Both the position numbers and the translations under genes were made by a program. From Chryseobacterium sp. SN22 (lineage in GTDB: Bacteria > Bacteroidota > Bacteroidia > Flavobacteriales > Weeksellaceae), in assembly GCF_008329705.1 (NCBI RefSeq), contig NZ_VTSX01000011.1:82200-146199 (forward strand): 64,000 nt of DNA, given 5' to 3'. Below, one piece after another: positions 34,489 to 40,970 of this stretch. The first letter of the stretch is position 1. Each line of letters begins with the position of its first letter. The notes under the pieces are model-generated. The model was not told where the DNA came from. It did no database searches and saw only the letters and a list, made by a program, of their open reading frames with translations.

Positions 34489-35625
34489 TTACTTTGGGGA
34501 AGGTTTTTCCTGGAGCAGCTTTTTCAGCCTCCGCTTTTCTTTTGCGGAAATGCCTTTGGTTTCCACGACGATGACGCCGTTGCCTGCTTTGTTTCCGAAA
34601 AGCGCGGTGGCCTTTTCCCCTTTGAAAACCTGCATGGATTCGATTTTTTTCGGATCAAGCTTAATGAAGATTTCCTGAGTGTTTACCGCTCCGTCGATGA
34701 TAAACAACGGATTGTTGTTCAGTTGCGAAGAAGCCTGGCAACTGATGGAAATATCTACTTTACCTGAACCCGGTGTTTCCGAAATGGAATTGATGTCTAC
34801 TCCTGAAACCTTCCCGCGAATTATCATAGAGGCTTCCTTACTGCCGATCCTGTTGGCGGTCAGTTTATTTCCGTCGCCTGAAGCCGAAGCGGTTAGGTTG
34901 TTCCTGAATGAACCGTTTTTATTGTAGGCTAAAATTTCAGGTTCCTGATTATCGTTTCTGAATGCCAGTGAACGATTGGAATAGATGGCTTCCGCGGTAT
35001 CGGCAACGGTATTCAGTCCGGGCACCTTCTTTTTCGAAGGAGGAGTGGCCGAAAGTTCCTGAACCATGGAAGCTTTCTCCTTTCTGAGGCCCATGGCAAT
35101 AATTTCTTCGGTATTCCGACGTTCTGCTTTTTCCATCATTACTTTATCATCCGAAGCAGATGCTATTTCCTGTGGAAAGGTTTGTGCCAAAGGCATTCCC
35201 CAAACCGGAGCAACAGCATCAGGAACATTTATTTCCGGAACTTTCCGGAAAGCTGTTTTTGTGTTTGGAGATTTCAGTATCTCTTCCATGATATTTGCCT
35301 TTACGGTGCTGTCAGTTCTCCGGATCGGTACAGAGATTTCTGCCGCTTGGTTTCTTGAGGAAGCGGTCTGCTGTGCAATAGTCTGGTGAGAAGATACCGT
35401 GTTTTCTTTTTTATTGGTGAAATAAAATATACCGGAACCGATCAGAAGACTGGCCGCAATGCCGTAAAGAATCCAGAGACCGGTGGTTCTTCTTTTATTC
35501 TCTTCCTTTTTATCCAGCTTCTCCTCCACTTTGGCCCAGACTTTATCAAACCCCGGAAAAGTCGCAGGTTCTTCCAGGGTTTTGGAAGCTTCATTGAATG
35601 TTTTATCTATATTGTTATTTTCCAT
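34489..35625 (-). CDS. Membrane anti-sigma-like protein with TonB-plug-like periplasmic domain
   Basis: 378 residues from the ATG at 35625; a longer frame to 35763 would overlap the sigma gene. The N-terminal 48 residues are charged and cytoplasmic-looking (FDKVWAKVEEKLDKKEENKRR). A transmembrane helix (49-69) and a linker follow. Plug-like motifs come last: EEIIAMGLRKEKASMVQE (173-190), NPLFIIDGAVNTQEI (305-319) and VFKGEKATALFGNKAGNGVI (333-352). It sits 10 bases after an ECF sigma gene, where a FecR-type anti-sigma factor would be expected. The anti-sigma role is inferred; no FecR or STN domain is seen. Confidence 0.75.
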   Translation of the reverse strand: MENNNIDKTFNEASKTLEEPATFPGFDKVWAKVEEKLDKKEENKRRTTGLWILYGIAASLLIGSGIFYFTNKKENTVSSHQTIAQQTASSRNQAAEISVPIRRTDSTVKANIMEEILKSPNTKTAFRKVPEINVPDAVAPVWGMPLAQTFPQEIASASDDKVMMEKAERRNTEEIIAMGLRKEKASMVQELSATPPSKKKVPGLNTVADTAEAIYSNRSLAFRNDNQEPEILAYNKNGSFRNNLTASASGDGNKLTANRIGSKEASMIIRGKVSGVDINSISETPGSGKVDISISCQASSQLNNNPLFIIDGAVNTQEIFIKLDPKKIESMQVFKGEKATALFGNKAGNGVIVVETKGISAKEKRRLKKLLQEKPSPK

Positions 35626-35635
35626 TGTGTTTAAT

Positions 35636-36154
35636 TTAGATGTTTTGGTTGACCAGCAGTTCCTGAAGTCTTTTCCTGGCAAAGTTGAGCTGGGATTTGG
35701 AAGTGCCCTCGCTGATGGAAAGCATGCTTGCAATTTCTTTATGGGGATAGCCTTCGATGGCAAAGAGATTAAAAATCGCCCGGCAACCTTCGGGAAGAAA
35801 ATTGAGAAGGCTTAAAATATCTTTTTCTGACGACCCGTTTTCCAGAGAAGAATCGGTAGAGAATGCATAGTCTTCTTCCAACGAAATATGAAGCTCACGG
35901 GCAGTCCGTAACTTCTGAAGGCATTCATTCACGGCAATTTTCTTTGCCCAGGATTCAAAAATATCCGGATTCTGCAGCTGGCTGATCTTTGTGAAAATTT
36001 TATAGAAGCTGTCCGCCAGCACTTCTTCAATATCTTCATCGTTCTTCAGGTACCGCCTGCATACCGTATACAGCTTTCCGGCCATCTTTTCATAGACTTT
36101 CCGCTGGGCGTTGCGGTCATTCCGCCGGCATTGCAATAATAGCTCTTGTTCCAT
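35636..36154 (-). CDS. ECF-type RNA polymerase sigma factor
   Basis: 172 residues. Region 2 lies at about 20-85 (YTVCRRYLKNDEDIEEVLADSFYKIF, then FESWAKKIAVNECL). Region 4 is at about 110-165 (LNFLPEGCRAIFNLFAIEGY, HKEIASMLSISEGTSKSQL). It is a complete ECF sigma-70 protein of the Bacteroidota type. First gene of the operon that continues into the plug-bearing membrane protein, the barrel and the A2M. An ECF-like promoter precedes it, suggesting autoregulation. Confidence 0.93.
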   Translation of the reverse strand: MEQELLLQCRRNDRNAQRKVYEKMAGKLYTVCRRYLKNDEDIEEVLADSFYKIFTKISQLQNPDIFESWAKKIAVNECLQKLRTARELHISLEEDYAFSTDSSLENGSSEKDILSLLNFLPEGCRAIFNLFAIEGYPHKEIASMLSISEGTSKSQLNFARKRLQELLVNQNI

Positions 36155-36174
36155 AATCAGGCTTTATATCTACA

Positions 36175-36201
36175 TAGATGCAGAAAATTTCCAAAAGGTT
36201 G
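36175..36201 (-). promoter_or_regulatory. Candidate ECF autoregulatory promoter with overlapping inverted repeat
   Basis: Minus-strand CAACC (36197-36201), 16 bases and CATCTA (36175-36180) precede the sigma start codon by about 20 bases. The -35 side overlaps a perfect inverted repeat, TTTCCAA/TTGGAAA (36188-36205, 4-base loop). The AAC core is typical of ECF -35 elements. Otherwise the 36155-36469 spacer is featureless. Confidence 0.45.
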
Positions 36202-36469
36202 GAAACAGGTTTATTTTTTTTTAAAAATAATTTAATTCGGCAAAGCATACAAATCCCGGCTGTAATTTAAAGCCAAGAAAACCAACACAATAAAAAACCG
36301 AAACAGATTATTAATTTTTTAAATAAAATATCAATATGACTCTGAAACAAAGCTTTCCCTATTTGTACGTATGGGCCTTCTCATAAAAATCGTTTTTTCC
36401 ATTTAACTTTTCCTTTTGTAACGAATCTCAGGTAGGAACGACTATTCGTATAAATAATCTTTTATAGTA

Positions 36470-37672
36470 ATGAAAAAAGCCAAATTTGTATCATTACTTT
36501 TTGTTTTGTCTGCAGGAAGTATGATGTATGCCCAGGATGACCTCATCAACAAGTTAAAAAACAACCAGTCCCAGAAAACCAATTTCCAGTTTACGACACT
36601 GAAAGACGTAGGCGCTACTTCGGTGAAGAACCAGGGTTCTTCGGGCACATGCTGGAGCTATTCGGGAAATTCTTTCCTGGAATCCGAAATGCAGAGGATG
36701 GGCAAAAAGCCCGTAGACCTGGCAGAAATTTTTACGGCAAGAAATTCTTACCATGATAAAGCAAAGTTATACGTTCTGAACAACGGCGCCATCAGCTGGG
36801 GTGACGGCGGGGAACTCCACGATGTCATCAATATGTATAAAAAATACGGTGCGGTTCCTCAGGACGCCTATACCGGATTGAGACAGGGGCAGACCCTGAA
36901 CAATTTTTCCGAGATGCAGGGCAAGCTGAAACCGGTGCTTGACAGCCTGGTTCAGGCCGGATCAAAAGGAAAGCTGACGGATAACTGGATGTCTTCCGTA
37001 GATGTAATCCTGGACGAATACCTGGGTAAAGTTCCGGCGAATTTTACCTATGAAGGAAAATCGTATACGCCGCAGACTTTCGCAAAGGAAGTCGTAGGCA
37101 TCAACCCCGATGATTATGTAGAACTTTCTTCCTATAAGGATTACCCGTACTATCAGAAATTCGTTGTTCCGATTCCGGATAACTGGAGCCATGATTCCGA
37201 CTGGAACGTACCGATGAAGGATCTGACAGCCATTATCGATAATGCGGTAGGCAAAGGCTATTCCGTAGGCTGGGCGACCGATGTTACAGAGCCTTATTTT
37301 TCGTATAAAAACGGCGTAGCCTATGTTCCGGACACTGACCTGGATCAGATCACCAAAGAGAATACGGGAACGTTATTCACCGAGCCGAAAAAAGACAAAA
37401 CCATCACCGAGGATATGCGCCAGAAAGCGCTGAACAATCTTTCCACGACCGATGACCACGGAATGCATATCGTAGGCCTGGCCAAAGACCAGTCTGGAAA
37501 AGAATATTATATGGTAAAAAATTCATGGGGCGTAACCAACGATTTCGAAGGATATCTTTACGTGACCAGACCGTATGTAGAATATAAGTCGACGGCTATT
37601 CTGGTTCATAAGGATGCGCTGCCGAAGAACATCAGAAAAGAACTGAAGCCGACCCAGAGCATCGGTCTGTAA
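36470..37672 (+). CDS. C1 family (bleomycin hydrolase-like) cysteine peptidase
   Basis: 400 residues with a signal peptide (cleavage near MYAQD). The papain-type catalytic set is complete: Gln55 and Cys61 in NQGSSGTCWSYS, His333 in DDHGMHIVGL and Asn351 in KNSWG. The layout matches the C1B aminopeptidase C / bleomycin hydrolase branch, but this protein is exported and lacks the long self-capping C-terminal arm motif I would look for. It is a single gene with a strong terminator. Likely a periplasmic or surface peptidase. Confidence 0.9.
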   Translation: MKKAKFVSLLFVLSAGSMMYAQDDLINKLKNNQSQKTNFQFTTLKDVGATSVKNQGSSGTCWSYSGNSFLESEMQRMGKKPVDLAEIFTARNSYHDKAKLYVLNNGAISWGDGGELHDVINMYKKYGAVPQDAYTGLRQGQTLNNFSEMQGKLKPVLDSLVQAGSKGKLTDNWMSSVDVILDEYLGKVPANFTYEGKSYTPQTFAKEVVGINPDDYVELSSYKDYPYYQKFVVPIPDNWSHDSDWNVPMKDLTAIIDNAVGKGYSVGWATDVTEPYFSYKNGVAYVPDTDLDQITKENTGTLFTEPKKDKTITEDMRQKALNNLSTTDDHGMHIVGLAKDQSGKEYYMVKNSWGVTNDFEGYLYVTRPYVEYKSTAILVHKDALPKNIRKELKPTQSIGL

Positions 37673-37729
37673 AGCAGAATCACTATTGTCATTTAATGAT
37701 GGCAATTTTAGATATTTAATCTTGTTAAA

Positions 37730-37758
37730 AGCCGTTTTCATTTTGAAGACGGCTTTTT
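37730..37758 (+). terminator. Rho-independent terminator of the C1 peptidase gene
   Basis: An 11-bp stem AGCCGTTTTCA/TGAAGACGGCT (one wobble), 3-base loop, then TTTTT. Confidence 0.85.
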
Positions 37759-37864
37759 ATATATTCTTCTCTTTATTTAATCCTCACCATGAACATGAAA
37801 ATGACAGGTTCTGATAAACACGCTGTAAAATTCTATTGATCCTATGCATTATCTTTAAGGTGAT

Positions 37865-37907
37865 AAGCTGAAAGAAGGAAGCTGTATGCCGGAAGTTCTT
37901 TTGTCAA
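37865..37907 (+). repeat. Dispersed intergenic repeat, family 1, copy B
   Basis: AAGAAGGAAGCTGTATGCCG followed by GAAGTTCTTTTGTCAA; consensus and flank as in the other family-1 copies, with a few changes. Confidence 0.55.
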
Positions 37908-37931
37908 AAATAAGGTCTAAGGTACTGATGA

Positions 37932-38147
37932 TCATACAAAGTCGTTTGTCATTCTATTAAAAAAGTGCGGAACGTCTGCCGTTCTATAAAAATTACCGAG
38001 GAGCAATTCTCCGAAATCTATGCGTGTAAAAGTTTCGATTCCGAACAGATCCTGCTGTGAAGCAAGCTGCTGAACCAAGACTTTTTCAGAATTTACAGCC
38101 GGCACCTGATCCTTTATTCACATATTCTGGTAAAAAACAATGTCTGA
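37932..38147 (+). pseudogene. Degraded gene remnant with an in-frame stop
   Basis: One frame reads as protein-like sequence on both sides of a TGA at 38058-38060: ITEEQFSEIYACKSFDSEQI before it and SKLLNQDFFRIYSRHLILYS after it, ending at a TGA at 38145. No start codon is visible. The composition looks like real helical protein rather than chance. The family is not recognised; it appears to be the tail of a decayed gene in the 37673-38235 spacer. Confidence 0.4.
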
Positions 38148-38205
38148 AATAAGTCTTTAAAATCCGTATTTTCTATATTTATTTTTTCATTGGCCCGGGA
38201 AATAT

Positions 38206-38213
38206 TATCTTTG
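38206..38213 (+). promoter_or_regulatory. -7 box of the double-glycine peptide gene
   Basis: TATCTTTG matches TAnnTTTG 22 bases before the ATG. The only nearby TTG is 13 bases upstream, which is too close. Confidence 0.5.
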
Positions 38214-38235
38214 ATACTCACCAAAACAAAGACTT

Positions 38236-38397
38236 ATGAAAAATGCACAAAGCTTAAAAAGATCAGAACTGCGAAAGATCAACGGAGGAAATCCTCCGGA
38301 ATGTCCGGTAGATACGGTAGAATGCTACTATCCTCCCAAAAACGGAAAGCCCGGCTACTGGAGATGTGTTTCCACTAGTATAGGTTGTCCGAATTAA
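38236..38397 (+). CDS. Double-glycine-leader, cysteine-rich small peptide
   Basis: 53 residues. The leader MKNAQSLKRSELRKINGG ends in Gly17-Gly18, preceded by the LxxSELxxI pattern of bacteriocin-type leaders cut by C39-peptidase ABC transporters. The predicted mature peptide (19-53) has four cysteines (23, 30, 44, 51), enough for two disulfides, and is rich in Pro and Gly. The gene has its own -7 box and a strong terminator. Many Chryseobacterium genomes encode short GG-leader peptides of unknown role. No transporter or immunity gene is adjacent, so a bacteriocin function is not shown. Confidence 0.75.
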   Translation: MKNAQSLKRSELRKINGGNPPECPVDTVECYYPPKNGKPGYWRCVSTSIGCPN

Positions 38398-38402
38398 ACT
38401 AA

Positions 38403-38440
38403 AAACCGCTTCAGAAAAAATCCTGAAGCGGTTTCGTTTA
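38403..38440 (+). terminator. Strong terminator of the small peptide gene
   Basis: A 12-bp stem AAACCGCTTCAG/CTGAAGCGGTTT with an 8-base loop, then a T-rich tail. It starts 5 bases after the stop codon. Confidence 0.85.
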
Positions 38441-38462
38441 AAATAATTGATAGGTAAAATCA

Positions 38463-38557
38463 GGTGAATGATGAATGGTCAATCCGCTGCTCGTCAATTG
38501 GCTTTGTACAAAAACAATTTACCATTGACTTACGAAAGCAAAATTTACCATTCACCT
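38463..38557 (-). repeat. Dispersed intergenic repeat, family 2, copy 2 (inverted)
   Basis: Read on the minus strand it shares both end blocks with 7974-8075, including GGATTGACCATTCATC. It ends immediately at the stop codon of the old yellow enzyme gene. Confidence 0.6.
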
Positions 38558-38558
38558 C

Positions 38559-39620
38559 TTAGTACAGAACGGACATGCTCTCCGGTTGAAAATCCTGAAG
38601 TTCTTCCGTTTTTCCTTCTTTGATTTTTTTTACCCATTGCGGATCCTGCAACAGAGCGCGGCCTACGGCAACCAGATCGAAGTCTCCTCTTTCCAACCTT
38701 CTGGTGAGTTCGGACAAATCGGTTTTCCCGGTTCCCTGTCCGGCAAAAGCGGCCATAAAATCCCCCTCTAGTCCTACCGATCCCACCGTGATGGTCGGCT
38801 GTCCGGTAATTTTCTTTGCCCAGCCGGCAAAATTCAGATCGGAACCTTCAAATTCAGCTTCCCAGAATCTTCGCTGAGAGCAGTGGAAAATATCAACGCC
38901 TGCTTCTTTCAACGGCAGCAGCCATTCTTCCATTTCCTGCGGGGTCTGTGCCAGCTTAGCTGAGTAATCCTGCTGCTTCCACTGGGAAAGCCGGATGATG
39001 ATGGTGAAATCTTCTCCTACGGCAGCTCTCATGGCTTTAACGATGTCTACGGCGAAGCGGCTTCTTTCTTTCAGCGTTTTCCCGCCGTATTCGTCAGTTC
39101 TGGTGTTCGTCACTTCCCAGAAAAACTGGTCGATCAGATATCCGTGGGCCCCGTGAATTTCCAAGACATCAAAACCCAGGTCTTTTGCGGATTTTGCTGA
39201 AGCAGCAAACTGAGCGATGGTATCCTGAATATCTTCAAGGGTCATGGTGGAAGCTTTTTCCATAGGAACCTCCGGGTAGTCGTCCGAACTTCTGGTATCG
39301 CCGACATGCCAGATCTGAGGTCCCATTTTTCCGCCGTTTTCATGAACGGCATCAATTACGTTTTGCCAGCCGTTCAAAGCTTCGGCTCCGTAAAAATCGG
39401 GAATGTTCTGCATGTTTTTGGATGCCGGTCTTTTGATAACCGTCCCTTCAGAGATAATCAGTCCGACTTGCGCTTCCGCTCTACGGGCGTAATAATCTGC
39501 AATCTGCTGCGTTGGAACTCCATTATCGGATTGGGCTCTCGTCATCGGAGCCATGACGATTCTGTTTTTCAGTTCTAAATTCTTATAATGAAAAGGCTTA
39601 AACAATGCGTCTGTGCTCAT
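38559..39620 (-). CDS. Old yellow enzyme-type alkene reductase
   Basis: 353 residues; an FMN-dependent ene-reductase of the NemA/OYE family, which uses NAD(P)H to reduce activated double bonds. The FMN site opens with NRIVMAPMTRAQ. HGAHGYLIDQF carries the substrate-binding region, here His-Ala-His where many relatives have His-Ala-Asn. The SRFAVDIVKAMRAAVG and VGRALLQDP segments are in their usual places. It is divergent from an HxlR regulator across a spacer with repeated GTAAC motifs, an arrangement typical of electrophile-inducible OYE genes. Confidence 0.92.
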   Translation of the reverse strand: MSTDALFKPFHYKNLELKNRIVMAPMTRAQSDNGVPTQQIADYYARRAEAQVGLIISEGTVIKRPASKNMQNIPDFYGAEALNGWQNVIDAVHENGGKMGPQIWHVGDTRSSDDYPEVPMEKASTMTLEDIQDTIAQFAASAKSAKDLGFDVLEIHGAHGYLIDQFFWEVTNTRTDEYGGKTLKERSRFAVDIVKAMRAAVGEDFTIIIRLSQWKQQDYSAKLAQTPQEMEEWLLPLKEAGVDIFHCSQRRFWEAEFEGSDLNFAGWAKKITGQPTITVGSVGLEGDFMAAFAGQGTGKTDLSELTRRLERGDFDLVAVGRALLQDPQWVKKIKEGKTEELQDFQPESMSVLY

Positions 39621-39644
39621 TTTTTAATGTATATTTTTATAATT

Positions 39645-39740
39645 GTTACACAAAGTAACTAATAATAGTTCGTATTTGTATCCCATCATAAAAAAAAGTA
39701 GTAACTTCGCGGTAACTGATGTTGGTAACGTAAAGGTAAC
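39645..39740. promoter_or_regulatory. GTAAC-rich divergent control region
   Basis: An inverted repeat GTTAC/GTAAC (39645-39659, 5-base loop) is followed by four direct GTAAC copies at 39701, 39712, 39725 and 39736, spaced 11, 13 and 11 bases, about one helical turn. It lies between the OYE and HxlR genes and is a candidate operator array for the regulator. Confidence 0.5.
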
Positions 39741-39854
39741 TTAAGGTAAAGGCTGAGGTTGAGACGAAGGTTAAGGCTACCGTAAAAAAACAAAGTAAGA
39801 TCTTGTTTCTAAGCCACCCCTATATAAAAGTATATCGTTTATAAATAAATCGTT

Positions 39855-40244
39855 ATGAAAAAGAACGAATTGATGCAATATAGCTGTCCTTTAGGCAAGG
39901 CCATGTCTGCTTTGGGAAGCAAATGGAAACCGATCATCGTACTGGTGATCAAAGACCGGAAACTGCGTTTCGGAGAGCTTGCCGTACGCATCAATGTGAT
40001 CTCCCGGAAAGTACTTACCGACCAGCTGCGGGAAATGCAGAACGACGGCCTGGTGATCCGGGAAGAGTTTAAGGAACTCCCGCCAAGGGTAGAATATTCG
40101 CTGACTGAAAAAGGGCTGGCCCTGCTGCCGATTCTGTATCTGCTGGAAGAGTGGGAAATGAAATATCATGTGTATGATCCTGAGAAAGAGAAGGATTGTA
40201 AGACGATTTTAGAAGGGAAAAAGACAGGGAAAGCAACGGTCTGA
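39855..40244 (+). CDS. HxlR-family transcriptional regulator
   Basis: 129 residues. A single winged helix-turn-helix domain opens with CPLGKAMSALGSKWKPII and includes RFGELAVRINVISRKVLTDQ and the wing LPPRVEYSLTEKG. The near-N-terminal Cys in YSCPLG is the position used for thiol sensing in relatives such as YodB and HypR. Divergent from the alkene reductase gene, which it probably represses until an electrophile modifies the cysteine; that is inference from family and context. Confidence 0.9.
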   Translation: MKKNELMQYSCPLGKAMSALGSKWKPIIVLVIKDRKLRFGELAVRINVISRKVLTDQLREMQNDGLVIREEFKELPPRVEYSLTEKGLALLPILYLLEEWEMKYHVYDPEKEKDCKTILEGKKTGKATV

Positions 40245-40445
40245 ATTCCTGTTGCTTTTCATAAGCAGCCCATCAGCAAAAGGCGTAATTTTTATATTTT
40301 GGGTAATTATTAACCCTGCATTGAGGATTGCATCCTTCCATTGACGGCGGCTTAGAAAATGAATGCTCCTATATTGAAGCAAATAAAATTCGCAGTGCTC
40401 CCTAAACGGTCTGGGAACAATAATAACTCACTTATCCTTAAGGAC

Positions 40446-40565
40446 TTATTTTGCTTCTTTGAAAAATAATATCCTCTGATCAGAATCCAGGAATCCGTGC
40501 AGTGCCCTTACGGCAAGGATTGTATCCTGGGAACCGTCTGCAAAAGTAATTGAGCAGGATGTATT
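40446..40565 (-). pseudogene. Possible gene remnant
   Basis: A minus-strand frame reads SITFADGSQDTILAVRALHG, continuing to a TAA at 40446-40448. It looks like a protein C-terminus, but upstream stops in the same frame leave no start codon. The family is unknown. Apart from this I see nothing in the 40245-40593 spacer. Confidence 0.25.
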
Positions 40566-40593
40566 TTATTTCTCTTGGGCTGGGCGGAAACCC

Positions 40594-40830
40594 CTACTTT
40601 GATGTTTCGATTGCTTTATCATGCTCATGCCTGTTTCCATAAATATCGCATACCGTTATTTCCAAATTTTTCATTTTATACAGGTCTGAAAGATCATAAA
40701 ATAGGTAAGAAGCAATAACCGAAGCGACTATATTAATTAAAATCAGGCCGTCTAGAATTTTCAATATTACCACGAGCGAATCCGAAATGATATAGAATAA
40801 TAAACAGAAGACAGCAAAGGAAATGATCAT
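40594..40830 (-). CDS. Small two-helix membrane protein of unknown function
   Basis: 78 residues with two hydrophobic segments (about 3-25 and 28-48) and a polar C-terminus with EITVCDIYGNRHEHDK. No family is recognised. It is an isolated gene, with the possible remnant at 40446 just downstream. The clean hydrophobic pattern supports it, but no promoter or relative is evident. Confidence 0.45.
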   Translation of the reverse strand: MIISFAVFCLLFYIISDSLVVILKILDGLILINIVASVIASYLFYDLSDLYKMKNLEITVCDIYGNRHEHDKAIETSK

Positions 40831-40920
40831 GCCTAATACAATTTCTGATAATGGAAAGGAACAATAGGGAAATAATTTTCATAATTTACCGGACTCTTTT
40901 CAAAATTAATGATTCTCAAC

Positions 40921-40950
40921 AAAAAACCGCTTTCCAAAAAAAGCGGTTTT
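40921..40950 (-). terminator. Terminator of the E1 dehydrogenase gene
   Basis: Arms AAAACCGCTTT/AAAGCGGTTTT with a short A/C loop; T runs exist on both strands. It starts 20 bases after the stop codon. Confidence 0.8.
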
Positions 40951-40970
40951 AAATTTTATCTAAATCTCAA

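Noticed and set aside
40446..40830. A single frameshifted gene joining the remnant at 40446 and the small membrane protein at 40594
   Set aside because: The membrane protein is complete with its own stop, and the intervening sequence reads through stops in all frames without a protein-like bridge.
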